This document shows positions 1 to 8,708 of a stretch of 64,000 nucleotides of DNA, one piece after another (positions within the stretch are counted from its first letter, which is position 1; each line of letters opens with the position of its first letter). The stretch is from NCBI GenBank assembly GCA_963696525.1, contig CAVOKO010000009.1, forward strand, positions 248,001-312,000, read 5' to 3'. Source of the stretch: CAWBRT01 sp963696525. GTDB taxonomy: Bacteria > Acidobacteriota > Terriglobia > Terriglobales > Acidobacteriaceae. A program made the position numbers and the translations under genes. Under the pieces are notes generated by a model. That model saw only the letters and a list, made by a program, of their open reading frames with translations. It was not told where the DNA came from and searched no databases.

Positions 1-186
1 CCGGTGCCAGCCATGACGGCCTCCCTGGGGTACTTCGACAGCTATCGCAGCGCGCGGCTGCCGCAGAATCTCACGCAGGCGCAACGCGACTACTTCGGAG
101 CGCACACATACCAGCGCGCCGATTGTCCCGAAGAGGGCTTCGTGCACAGCGATTGGCAGAAGCTGGTCGTCCCCGCCGCCGTTTAG
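1..186 (+). CDS. gnd: 6-phosphogluconate dehydrogenase, C-terminal fragment (gene enters from the left edge)
   Basis: The last 61 residues of 6-phosphogluconate dehydrogenase, which oxidatively decarboxylates 6-phosphogluconate to ribulose 5-phosphate and NADPH in the cytoplasm. The fragment has the family's C-terminal signature: FDSYRSARLP followed by QAQRDYFGAHTYQR and a terminal HSDW. The reading frame is open to base 1, so the 5' part lies outside the window. The next gene is zwf, 67 bases downstream on the same strand, with a HAD phosphatase and pgl after it, so the oxidative pentose phosphate enzymes are clustered. The identification is firm; only the length is unknown. Confidence 0.93.
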   Translation, partial: PVPAMTASLGYFDSYRSARLPQNLTQAQRDYFGAHTYQRADCPEEGFVHSDWQKLVVPAAV

Positions 187-253
187 AAGGGTTGCGGGGC
201 GATTGCGCGTGCCGGGTTCAAAAATTTAACTTCCCGCAGCTTGGTCGAGGTCT

Positions 254-1825
254 ATGAGCAGCGTTGAAATCATCACTCACGTTTCCGAGCCGGCCCGTCA
301 AAAGGCGGTGGACCCCTGCATTATTGTCATCTTTGGCGCAACCGGCGATCTCAGCCGGCGCAAGCTGGTCCCCGCGCTTTTCGACCTGGTGGCCGATGGC
401 CTGCTGACCGCCGGCTTTGAGGTGCTCGGCGTAGGCCGCTCCCCGATGGACGAGGAGAAGTTCCGCGACATGCTGCGCGAAGGCACCGAGCGCTCGAAGG
501 ATTCGCACCACTTCACTCCTGATCGTTGGCGGGAATTTGCAGAGCGCCTGCACTATTTTTCGGGCGCGATGGAAGACCCGGAGTTTTATCGTGCGCTCAG
601 AACCGCAATCGACGGTCTGGGCGCGAACGGGGCCAAGCCAAACGTCCTCTTTTATCTCTCGCTGCCGCCATCAGCCGTGGCTGGCATTATCCGTAACCTC
701 GGCGACAGCGGCCTCGCCCACGCGGCCAAGGGCTGGACACGCATCATCGTCGAAAAGCCATTCGGACGCGATCTGGCCTCGGCGCACGCCCTCAATCAGA
801 TCGTGATGAGCGCCTTCGACGAGCAGCAGGTGTTCAGGATCGACCATTATCTCGGCAAGCAGACGGTGCAGAACATCCTGGTGTTCCGCTTTGCCAACTC
901 CATGTTCGAGCCCATCTGGCATCGCAACCACGTCGAGTTCGTCGAGATCACCGGGGCGGAAACGCTCGGGGTGGGAACCCGCGCGGGATTTTACGAGGAG
1001 ACCGGGGCCCTGCGCGACATGGTTGCCAACCACATGCTCCAGCTTTTGACCCTCACCGCGATGGAGCCTCCGGTGGCCTTCGATGCGGTGAACGTGCGGG
1101 AGCAGAAGGTGCAGACCCTGCGCGCCATGTCGCCCATGAGCCCGGAAGAGGTGGCGCGCCGGACGGTGCGCGCGCAGTACCAGGCGGGTAAAATCGGCAG
1201 CTCTGCAGTGCCGGGATACCGCCAGGAGTCCGGCATCTCACCCGAGTCGACGACCGAGACCTTCGCCGCCATCGAGTTTCGGATCGAGAACTGGCGTTGG
1301 GCAGGCGTGCCCTTTTTCGTTCGCACCGGCAAGCGGCTGGCCCGTTCGCTGACCGAAATTGCGGTGCATCTGAAGCCTACGCCGCAGGCGCTGTTCGCGG
1401 GCACGGCGCAGCATGGCATCCAGCCAAACGTGATTATGCTTCGCATTCAGCCCGACGAAGGCATCTCGATCGAGTTCGAGACCAAGGTGCCGGGAACTTC
1501 CATGCAGACCTCGACCGTACACATGGACTTCTGTTACGAACGCGAGTTCAACGTACCCGCGCCGGTGGCTTACGAAACCCTTTTGCTGGATGCCATACGC
1601 GGAGACGCGACCCTGTTCACGCGTCACGATGAAGTCGAAGCCGAATGGCGGCTGATTACGCCCATTCTCGATGCCTGGGCGAACCATGCCACGGAGCTGC
1701 AGTTTTATCCGGCGGGAACCGAAGGACCATGGGCTGCCGGCGATTTGCTCAAGCGCAGCGGTCATGACTGGCGACTGCTGGCGAGCAAGTACAGGAGTTC
1801 GTGCGCCAGCCCATCAAGCCTATGA
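254..1825 (+). CDS. zwf: Glucose-6-phosphate 1-dehydrogenase
   Basis: Oxidises glucose 6-phosphate to 6-phosphogluconolactone with reduction of NAD(P)+, the first step of the oxidative pentose phosphate pathway. At 523 residues it is close to the usual 480-510. The N-terminal nucleotide-binding motif reads FGATGDLSRRKL and the catalytic signature reads RIDHYLGKQTVQN, whose Asp-His pair is the substrate-binding and catalytic core. EKPFGRDL lies upstream of it, as in the family. The stop codon overlaps the start of the next gene (ATGA), which indicates translational coupling with the HAD phosphatase. Confidence 0.97.
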   Translation: MSSVEIITHVSEPARQKAVDPCIIVIFGATGDLSRRKLVPALFDLVADGLLTAGFEVLGVGRSPMDEEKFRDMLREGTERSKDSHHFTPDRWREFAERLHYFSGAMEDPEFYRALRTAIDGLGANGAKPNVLFYLSLPPSAVAGIIRNLGDSGLAHAAKGWTRIIVEKPFGRDLASAHALNQIVMSAFDEQQVFRIDHYLGKQTVQNILVFRFANSMFEPIWHRNHVEFVEITGAETLGVGTRAGFYEETGALRDMVANHMLQLLTLTAMEPPVAFDAVNVREQKVQTLRAMSPMSPEEVARRTVRAQYQAGKIGSSAVPGYRQESGISPESTTETFAAIEFRIENWRWAGVPFFVRTGKRLARSLTEIAVHLKPTPQALFAGTAQHGIQPNVIMLRIQPDEGISIEFETKVPGTSMQTSTVHMDFCYEREFNVPAPVAYETLLLDAIRGDATLFTRHDEVEAEWRLITPILDAWANHATELQFYPAGTEGPWAAGDLLKRSGHDWRLLASKYRSSCASPSSL

Positions 1826-2655
1826 CGACGCTCGTGGTGTCGGATCTCGATGGAACGCTGCTCACCCCGGAGAAGCAGATCACGCTTCTCTCCAAACAAG
1901 CCGTAGCCGATGTGCTTGCCGCCGACATTCGTTTCACGGTCATCAGCAGCCGTCCTCTACGCGGCATGCAGTGGATTGTCGAGGAGTTGAATCTTCATGA
2001 GCCTTTCGCCGCGTTCAACGGGGCGGCTATCGCTTCTCCGGATGGGCGGCTGCTGTTCGCCACTTACATTGAGCCCCGAACCGCAGGCATCGTCATCGCG
2101 GCCGCCATCGAGGCCGGAGCCTCGCCTTGGGTCTATACGGATGACGACTGGTTTGTGCTTCCAGGTCCGCCCGTCCACGTGGAGCTAGAGTCCCGGGCGG
2201 TGCGCTTCCGGCCAAGGCTGGTGGAGAGTTTCGAGCCTCTGCTCGACCGCGTCATCAAGGTGCAAGCGGTCAGCGACGATTCCGCGGCGATTGCGCGCTG
2301 CGAAGCCATGATTCATGCCAGGGCGCAGGACCAGGTTTCGGCGCACCGTTCGCAAACCTACTACTACGATGTCACCCCTCCGGGCGGTGACAAGGGTTCC
2401 GGCGTGGCTCGCCTGTGCACGCAATTGGAGATTCCGCTCGCCCAGACAACCACCATCGGCGACATGGAAAACGACATCCCCATGCTGATCCGGGCTGGCT
2501 TTTCGATTGCGATGGGACAGGCCTCAAGCGAAGTGAAGTCGGCAGCCAAGGCGGTCACCGGCAGCAATGCCGAAGAGGGCTTCGCACTCGCCATGTACCG
2601 CCTTGTGCTCGGTCGCGAGCTTTCCGCCCAAGCGGCGCCGGCCAAATCGGCGTGA
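1822..2655 (+). CDS. HAD-superfamily (Cof-type) sugar phosphatase
   Basis: A Cof/YidA-type HAD hydrolase of about 277 residues. Motif I is DLDGTLL near the N terminus, supplying the nucleophilic Asp, and motif IV is GDMENDIPML near the C terminus, supplying the Mg2+-binding acids. The C2 cap domain lies between them. I chose the ATG at 1822 because it overlaps the zwf stop codon; an in-frame GTG at 1801 would add seven residues. The position between zwf and pgl suggests it dephosphorylates a sugar phosphate of this pathway, but substrate cannot be read from sequence in this family. Confidence 0.88.
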   Translation: MTTLVVSDLDGTLLTPEKQITLLSKQAVADVLAADIRFTVISSRPLRGMQWIVEELNLHEPFAAFNGAAIASPDGRLLFATYIEPRTAGIVIAAAIEAGASPWVYTDDDWFVLPGPPVHVELESRAVRFRPRLVESFEPLLDRVIKVQAVSDDSAAIARCEAMIHARAQDQVSAHRSQTYYYDVTPPGGDKGSGVARLCTQLEIPLAQTTTIGDMENDIPMLIRAGFSIAMGQASSEVKSAAKAVTGSNAEEGFALAMYRLVLGRELSAQAAPAKSA

Positions 2656-2686
2656 GTTTTCGGGCGGCCGCCAGTGAGGAATTCCG

Positions 2687-3436
2687 ATGGCTATGCGACA
2701 AATTAAAGTTTATCCCGACACCGATTCTTTAGTCGCCGGCACGGCGGAGTGGATTTTGTCCGCCGGCGGCGAGGCGATCGCCAGCCGCGGTGCTTGCAGT
2801 CTTGCGCTGTCGGGCGGAACGACTCCGCGCGCGCTTTACCACCTGCTGGCAAGCGATCCCTGGCGCAAGCGTTTCGACTGGAGCCGCATCGAATTGTTCC
2901 AGGTGGACGAACGGGCGGTCCCGATCGACCATCCGGACAGCAATTTCGGCATGATCGAACGCGAACTGCTGCGCTCGGTCCAAGTTCCCGAGAACCATGT
3001 ACACCGCGTGCGAGCCGAGTTGGGCGCGCAAGCCGCAGCCGAGGAATACGAGACTCAGCTGCGGAAAAGTTTGGCCGCCAGCGGCCTTCCGCGCTTCGAC
3101 GTTTTGCTTTTGGGGATGGGCGAGGACGGGCACACCGCCTCCTTGTTTCCAGGCACCGAGGCTTTGCATGAAAGCAGCCGCCTGGTGCTTGGCTACAATG
3201 TGGAAAAGCTGAATGCGCCCCGAATCACCCTCACTTTCCCGGTCATCAACAACGCCAGCAAGGTGCTGTTTCTGGTCTCCGGCGAGAGCAAGGCCGCAAC
3301 TCTGCGCGAAGTCTTTGAGGGAGAGAGTCCCGAACTGCGCTACCCCGCAGCCATGGTCGCGCCGGAGAACGGGCTGCTCTACTGGCACCTCGACAGCGCG
3401 GCGGCGTCCATGATTCATGTCGCCGTCAGCGAATGA
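2687..3436 (+). CDS. pgl: 6-phosphogluconolactonase
   Basis: Hydrolyses 6-phosphogluconolactone to 6-phosphogluconate, the second step of the oxidative pentose phosphate pathway. The 249-residue protein has the DevB/Pgl signatures: LALSGGTTPRALYHLLA near residue 40, a central DERAVPIDHPDSNF, and LLLGMGEDGHTASLFPG, which carries the active-site Asp and His. It follows the HAD phosphatase by 31 bases on the same strand, so it is probably in the same transcript as gnd and zwf. Length and motifs agree with bacterial DevB-type enzymes. Confidence 0.95.
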   Translation: MAMRQIKVYPDTDSLVAGTAEWILSAGGEAIASRGACSLALSGGTTPRALYHLLASDPWRKRFDWSRIELFQVDERAVPIDHPDSNFGMIERELLRSVQVPENHVHRVRAELGAQAAAEEYETQLRKSLAASGLPRFDVLLLGMGEDGHTASLFPGTEALHESSRLVLGYNVEKLNAPRITLTFPVINNASKVLFLVSGESKAATLREVFEGESPELRYPAAMVAPENGLLYWHLDSAAASMIHVAVSE

Positions 3437-3572
3437 TGGATAGGCGCCTTTGGCCGGAAATCTGATGGTTGCTTGCCTCCCGGGTGCGCTTGCTAGCATC
3501 CCATTTACGGCGGTTTCAGAATAGGTGCATCCCGGAGCCGGGCCTCACCAATATCGCCACAGGGAGTTAGTC

Positions 3573-3776
3573 ATGACCACACAGCGCAAAGTCATCGATT
3601 GCCGTTGGTTCCCGACCGAAAATCCTTGCGACATAGCTATCTCGGGAAACGAAGAAGAGGTCCTGAACATTGCCGTGCAGCATGCCGTCCAATCCCACGG
3701 TCACCGGAATACACCCGAACTTCGCGAGCAGTTGCGCTCCATGCTGCGCGAAGAAAGCAAGCCTAAGGCCGCTTAG
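3573..3776 (+). CDS. Small DUF1059-like protein
   Basis: A 67-residue cytoplasmic protein resembling the DUF1059 family, with a CRWFPTENPCDIAISG-like N terminus and a helical segment containing AVQHAVQSHGH. The function of the family is unknown. I prefer the ATG at 3573 because AGGGAG stands about eight bases upstream; an in-frame start at 3525 would add 16 residues without a good ribosome site. It sits between the pentose phosphate genes and the tyrosine-degradation operon and may belong to either transcript. The family assignment is from recollection of the motif, not a search. Confidence 0.7.
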   Translation: MTTQRKVIDCRWFPTENPCDIAISGNEEEVLNIAVQHAVQSHGHRNTPELREQLRSMLREESKPKAA

Positions 3777-3806
3777 TGGAAGACTGTGGAGCGGCGGAGT
3801 GAACCG

Positions 3807-4892
3807 ATGGAGAATCCGCTAAAGCTGAAGAGAATCCATCACGTCGAGTTCTATGTCGGTAACGCCAAACAGGCGTCTTTCTACTATCGCAACGCCTTCG
3901 GCTTTTCGCAGGTGGCTTACAGCGGGCTCGAGACCGGGAACCGGCAGGCTACCTCTTGTTTGTTGCGCCAGGGCAAGGCCGACATCCTTCTGACCACGCC
4001 TTTGAACCCGAACAGCCCCGCCAGCGAGCATATTCGCCGCCACGGCGATGGCGTGCGCGATATTGCTTTGCACGTCGAAGACGCGGACCTGGCGTTTGAA
4101 GAAGCGGTCAGGCGCGGCGCCAAACCCGAGGAGCAGCCGCACGACCTCTCTGACGAACACGGAAAAATTCGCCGCGCCGCCGTCCAGACCTACGGCGACA
4201 CGATTCACTCGCTGATCTCGTACCAGGATTACTCGGGACCGTTTCTGCCCGGTTTTGTCAGCTCGAGCCTTGCGGGCGACGATGCGGGAATTTTGCGCAT
4301 CGATCACATGGTCGGCAACGTCGAGCTAGGCATGATGAACCACTGGGCCGAGTATTACAGCCGCGTCTTCGGCTTTCACCGCTTCGTCAGCTTCGACGAC
4401 AAGGACATCTCGACCGAGTACAGCGCCTTGATGTCGATCGTAATGTCCGACGATTCGTACTCCGTGAAGTTCCCCATTAACGAGCCGGCGGCCGGCAAGC
4501 GAAAAAGCCAGATTGACGAGTATCTCGAAGCCTATGGCGGAGCGGGCGTGCAGCACATTGCGCTGCAAACTCGGGACATCATCGGGACCGTCGGCAAGCT
4601 ACGCGGCCAGGGAGTGGAGTTTCTGCGCGTTCCGGATGCCTATTACGACCTGCTGCCGTCGCGTGTGGGCCAGATACCGGAGGATCTCGATGCCGTCCGC
4701 GATCTCGGAATCCTGGTCGACTGCGACGAGGAGGGCTACCTGCTTCAGATTTTTACCAAGCCGGTGCAGGATCGTCCGACACTGTTTTACGAGGTCATCC
4801 AACGCAAAGGAAGCCGGGGGTTCGGCAAAGGCAACTTCAAGGCGCTGTTCGAGGCCATCGAATCCGAGCAGGCCCGCCGGGGCAATCTGTAG
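3807..4892 (+). CDS. hppD: 4-hydroxyphenylpyruvate dioxygenase
   Basis: Converts 4-hydroxyphenylpyruvate to homogentisate using Fe(II) and O2 in tyrosine catabolism. The 361-residue protein has two vicinal-oxygen-chelate domains. The 2-His-1-carboxylate iron ligands are visible as His167 (IDHMVGN), His250 (QHIALQT) and Glu329 (YEVIQRKG). The C-terminal segment GFGKGNFKALFEAIE is the helix that gates the active site. I chose the ATG at 3807; an in-frame GTG at 3786 would add seven residues. It opens the tyrosine-degradation operon that continues with hmgA. Confidence 0.96.
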   Translation: MENPLKLKRIHHVEFYVGNAKQASFYYRNAFGFSQVAYSGLETGNRQATSCLLRQGKADILLTTPLNPNSPASEHIRRHGDGVRDIALHVEDADLAFEEAVRRGAKPEEQPHDLSDEHGKIRRAAVQTYGDTIHSLISYQDYSGPFLPGFVSSSLAGDDAGILRIDHMVGNVELGMMNHWAEYYSRVFGFHRFVSFDDKDISTEYSALMSIVMSDDSYSVKFPINEPAAGKRKSQIDEYLEAYGGAGVQHIALQTRDIIGTVGKLRGQGVEFLRVPDAYYDLLPSRVGQIPEDLDAVRDLGILVDCDEEGYLLQIFTKPVQDRPTLFYEVIQRKGSRGFGKGNFKALFEAIESEQARRGNL

Positions 4893-4955
4893 GTGTGGCA
4901 AGGCTTCTGAACCAAACCAATGACCTCGCTGAGAGCTAAGAACGAAGAACGAGAG

Positions 4956-6281
4956 ATGGCAACTACCAAGCCAAGCACCATGCCTAAAAAGCTCCGATAC
5001 CACAGCGGATTCGGCAACGAATTTGCCAGCGAAGCCATCCCCGGCGCGTTGCCCGTGGGACAGAATGCGCCGCAACGCGCGCCCTTTGGACTCTATACGG
5101 AGCAGTTGAGCGGAACCCCGTTTACCGCCCCGCGCGCCGCCAATCGCCGCAGTTGGCTTTACCGCATACGCCCCTCGGTCATGCATAAGCCCTACCGCGA
5201 AATCTCCCGCGGACTGCTGCGCAGCGCGCCCTTCGACGAAGTCGTAACTTCTCCGAACCAGTTGCGCTGGGACCCGATTCCCATCCCCGCCGCAGCGACG
5301 GATTTTGTCGACGGTCTCATCACCATCGCGGGCAACGGCGATGCCGCAGCACACAGCGGAATTGCCATTCACTTCTACGCGGCAAATCAATCCATGCGCC
5401 AGCGCTGCTTCTACAGCGCCGATGGAGAACTGCTCATCGTTCCGCAACTCGGAAGCCTGCTGTTGCAGACCGAATTCGGCAACATGGAAGTTGCACCCGG
5501 CGAGATTTCCGTCATCCAGCGCGGCATAAAGTTTCGTGTGGAGCTGCTGGAAGCGCCGGCGCGAGGCTACATTTGCGAGAACTACGGAGCGCTGTTGCGG
5601 CTCCCCGAGCTTGGTCCGATCGGCGCCAATGGGCTGGCCAATGCGCGCGATTTCCAGACGCCACGCGCCGCCTACGAAGATCGCGAAGGCGATTACCGGG
5701 TGGTGGCCAAGTTTCTCGGCGGGCTCTGGGAGGCTGAGTACGATCATTCGCCCTTCGACGTCGTTGCCTGGCACGGAAACTATGCGCCTTACAAGTACGA
5801 TCTGCGAAACTTCAACTGCATCAACTCGGTGAGCTTCGATCATCCCGATCCCTCGATTTATACGGTGCTGACCTCGCCTTCGGAAATTCCCGGCACGGCA
5901 AATTTCGATTTTGCGATCTTCCCGCCGCGCTGGCTGGTCGCCGAGCACACCTTCCGTCCGCCGTGGTTCCATCGCAACTTCATGAATGAATTCATGGGCC
6001 TGATTCATGGCGCCTACGACGCCAAGGCCGAAGGTTTTTTGCCGGGCGGAGCCAGCCTGCATAACTGCATGTCCGGGCACGGGCCCGACACGGCCACCTA
6101 CGAACTCGCCCGCGCCGCCGAGTTGAAGCCGCAGTTGCTGGCAGACACGCTGGCCTTTATGTTTGAAGCGCGCTTCGCCTGCCGTCCCACTAGGTACGCG
6201 ATGGAAACGGCGCAGTTGCAGCATGAGTATTACCGTTGCTGGCAGGATTTGAAAAAGCACTTCCAACCACCAAACCAATGA
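4956..6281 (+). CDS. hmgA: Homogentisate 1,2-dioxygenase
   Basis: Cleaves the ring of homogentisate to maleylacetoacetate using Fe(II) and O2. The roughly 441-residue length is typical. The start region reads YHSGFGNEFASEA and the iron site lies in the PPWFHRNFMNEFMGLIHG segment, where His and Glu ligands are visible, followed by CMSGHGPD with the third His. The ATG at 4956 follows a GAGAG ribosome site; an upstream in-frame ATG at 4920 would add 12 charged residues with no family support. Its stop overlaps the next gene (ATGA). Confidence 0.96.
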   Translation: MATTKPSTMPKKLRYHSGFGNEFASEAIPGALPVGQNAPQRAPFGLYTEQLSGTPFTAPRAANRRSWLYRIRPSVMHKPYREISRGLLRSAPFDEVVTSPNQLRWDPIPIPAAATDFVDGLITIAGNGDAAAHSGIAIHFYAANQSMRQRCFYSADGELLIVPQLGSLLLQTEFGNMEVAPGEISVIQRGIKFRVELLEAPARGYICENYGALLRLPELGPIGANGLANARDFQTPRAAYEDREGDYRVVAKFLGGLWEAEYDHSPFDVVAWHGNYAPYKYDLRNFNCINSVSFDHPDPSIYTVLTSPSEIPGTANFDFAIFPPRWLVAEHTFRPPWFHRNFMNEFMGLIHGAYDAKAEGFLPGGASLHNCMSGHGPDTATYELARAAELKPQLLADTLAFMFEARFACRPTRYAMETAQLQHEYYRCWQDLKKHFQPPNQ

Positions 6282-7192
6282 ATGCGGCCAAAGCCAAACC
6301 ACAGCCCAGCTCCGCCGCAATCGAACCACTGCGGATTCTGTTGTCCGATGCCGTCGACTATGCCGGGCTGTTTCCTCCAGCTTCGCTGGAGATGCCGGCG
6401 GCGGCGCAAAACTTCGCGCGCTACCTGCAGGGCGAGTTTCGCTGGATGCTGGGCCGGTTTGTGGTTCCGGCCGAGCGTCTTCTGGAATTGGAGAAGTTGT
6501 TAAAGCCAAACCGCGCCCGCGGCTGGCGAGTAACGGCGCTGGTGGGCCGCGGCTTTAAGGATGACCTGAAGTCGATCGTGCAGTTTCATCTCAAGGCGGG
6601 CGAGCGCGCCCACGTGGACGCGGTGGAATTCAAAATAGCCACCAAGGATGAGATCAACCCCATCCTCGAATTGCTTCCGCACGGCATCGACGCCTACGCC
6701 GAGGTCGCCTTGAAAGACGATCTGGCCGAGCAGATCGAAGCCATCCGCATGGCTCGCCTCAAGGCCAAGATTCGCACCGGCGGGGTCAAGCCCAGCGCCT
6801 TTCCCCGGCTGCAGCAAGTCGCGCATTTCATCGCCGTCTGCGCCTCTGCCGGGGTGGCGTTCAAAGCTACAGCCGGATTGCACCATGCCTTGCGCGGTGT
6901 TTATGCCATGACTGCGGCGCCACGCGGTCCGCACGTTCCCATGCACGGATTCCTGAATGTTCTGCTAGCTGCCGCGGCCGTCAAAGCCGGCGCCATGGAG
7001 TTGCAGCTTCCGGAAGTGTTGGCCCTAAGAGATGGCCAGGCTTTGGAGTTCCACAAGGACGGCGTAAGGCTGCGCAATCTCAAACTCAACAATCGGCAGC
7101 TGCGCGAGACGCGCGAGCAGTTGGCCATCGCATTCGGCTCCTGCTCGTTCGAGGACCCGGTGCGCGACCTGGAAGCCCTAAAGCTCTTATGA
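6278..7192 (+). CDS. Uncharacterised protein in the tyrosine-degradation operon
   Basis: A 304-residue soluble protein that I cannot name. It is locked into the operon: its ATG overlaps the hmgA stop and its own stop overlaps the fahA start. It has no signal peptide or membrane segment. The segments KIRTGGVKPSAFP and VAFKATAGLHHALRG look like the lysine and phosphate-binding loops of a TIM-barrel aldolase or isomerase, which is inference only. The operon shows no recognisable maleylacetoacetate isomerase, the step between HmgA and FahA, so this is a candidate for that step or for an accessory role. Confidence 0.85.
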   Translation: MNAAKAKPQPSSAAIEPLRILLSDAVDYAGLFPPASLEMPAAAQNFARYLQGEFRWMLGRFVVPAERLLELEKLLKPNRARGWRVTALVGRGFKDDLKSIVQFHLKAGERAHVDAVEFKIATKDEINPILELLPHGIDAYAEVALKDDLAEQIEAIRMARLKAKIRTGGVKPSAFPRLQQVAHFIAVCASAGVAFKATAGLHHALRGVYAMTAAPRGPHVPMHGFLNVLLAAAAVKAGAMELQLPEVLALRDGQALEFHKDGVRLRNLKLNNRQLRETREQLAIAFGSCSFEDPVRDLEALKLL

Positions 7193-8526
7193 TCCCGAGC
7201 ATCAACGAAACGCATGACCCCGCGATGCGGTCGTGGGTCGAGAGCGCCAATCAGCCGGGATGCGACTTCCCTGTTCAGAATCTGCCGTTCGGCGTCTTTC
7301 GCGCCGCTCTGGGCGGCCAGGCGCGCGTCGGAGTTGCCATCGGCGATCAAGTGCTCGACGTAAACGCTGCCGCAGAGCGTGGCCTGTTTTCCCTCAACGG
7401 CGACTTGGCGCCAGAGGCTGTGCGCGCCTGCGACGCGGGAGCGTTAAATCCGCTCATGGCCCTCGGCGAACAGCACTGGTCGGCGCTGCGCCGGAGTCTC
7501 TTTCATCTGCTTCGGCATGATTCTCCGACCGATCACGATCGCGTGCCGCTGTTGGCCATGGCCGAAGTGGAGATGCTATTGCCTGCACAGGTGGGCGACT
7601 ACACCGATTTCTACGCCTCGCTTGACCACGCGGCCAATGTCGGCAGCATGTTCCGGCCAGACAATCCGCTGCTGCCCAATTACAAATGGCTGCCAGTCGG
7701 ATATCACGGACGCGCTTCGTCATTGCTGCCCAGCGGCACGCCCATTCGCCGGCCGCGAGGCCAAGTGCGACCCGACCCGCAGCAAAGTCCCGTCTTCGCC
7801 CCCACCCAACGGCTCGACTACGAAGTCGAGGCGGGCTTTTTTGTCGGCCCGGGGAACAATCTCGGAGAGCCGATCCCGATCGGGCAGGCCGAGCAGCACA
7901 TCTTTGGCATGTGCTTGGTGAACGACTGGTCGGCACGCGACGTGCAAAGCTGGGAGTACCAGCCGCTCGGGCCATTTCTCGCCAAGAGCTTTGCTACCAC
8001 GATCTCTCCCTGGGTGGTGACGCTCGAAGCGCTGGCGCCTTATCGGACAGAGGCGCTCGTTCGCGAGCCTGCCGATCCGCGACCTTTAGCGCATCTTTAC
8101 GATCCCGGAGCCCAGCAATACGGCGGCCTCGAATTGACCGTGGAAGTATGGCTCAATTCGAAGAAAATGCGTAAGTTAGGCATCGGACCAATGCGCCTGA
8201 GCCGGGCCAGCATGCGTGATCTGTATTGGACCATGGCGCAGATGCTCACCCACCACGCCAGCAACGGGTGCAACCTTCGCCCCGGCGATCTGCTGGCCAG
8301 CGGCACCATCTCCGGTCCGTCGCGCGGCCCGTCCCAAGAAGATGCGCGCGGATGCCTGCTGGAACTGACCTCGGGCGGTAAAGAACCAATCACCCTGCCC
8401 AGCGGTGAGCAGCGCCGCTTTCTGGAGGATGGAGACGAAGTTATCTTGCGTGGCTATTGCGAGCGCCCTGGGGTGGCGCGGATCGGCTTCGGCGAGTGCA
8501 GAGGAGTCGTGTTGCCAACCACCTAA
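7189..8526 (+). CDS. fahA: Fumarylacetoacetase
   Basis: Hydrolyses fumarylacetoacetate to fumarate and acetoacetate, the last step of tyrosine degradation. The 445-residue protein has the N-terminal FAH domain, then the catalytic domain with DYTDFYASLDHAANVG (Ca/Mg ligand Asp, catalytic His), GYHGRASS, the LDYEVEAGFFVG ligand region and NDWSARDVQSWEY. It starts four bases inside the preceding unknown gene, so expression is translationally coupled. The operon ends here; 182 bases separate it from aceE. Confidence 0.96.
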   Translation: MIPSINETHDPAMRSWVESANQPGCDFPVQNLPFGVFRAALGGQARVGVAIGDQVLDVNAAAERGLFSLNGDLAPEAVRACDAGALNPLMALGEQHWSALRRSLFHLLRHDSPTDHDRVPLLAMAEVEMLLPAQVGDYTDFYASLDHAANVGSMFRPDNPLLPNYKWLPVGYHGRASSLLPSGTPIRRPRGQVRPDPQQSPVFAPTQRLDYEVEAGFFVGPGNNLGEPIPIGQAEQHIFGMCLVNDWSARDVQSWEYQPLGPFLAKSFATTISPWVVTLEALAPYRTEALVREPADPRPLAHLYDPGAQQYGGLELTVEVWLNSKKMRKLGIGPMRLSRASMRDLYWTMAQMLTHHASNGCNLRPGDLLASGTISGPSRGPSQEDARGCLLELTSGGKEPITLPSGEQRRFLEDGDEVILRGYCERPGVARIGFGECRGVVLPTT

Positions 8527-8708
8527 CAGGACGGCCGCGTGCCTCGGTCGCAACCCATGCGTGCCGATGGCGCAGCGAGCAATATCCATCTCGGCGATTT
8601 CGCCCCCGGAGGACGGCATCTTACGCCATAAGTTCCCGGCCAGTTGTAACGCTTAACCCGATTCGAGTTATTATTTAGGGTTCTTGAATCGATCAGGGGA
8701 AGCTCCTA

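Noticed and set aside
4599..6509. 636-codon minus-strand open frame
   Set aside because: Antisense to hppD and hmgA; no ribosome site or known motif.
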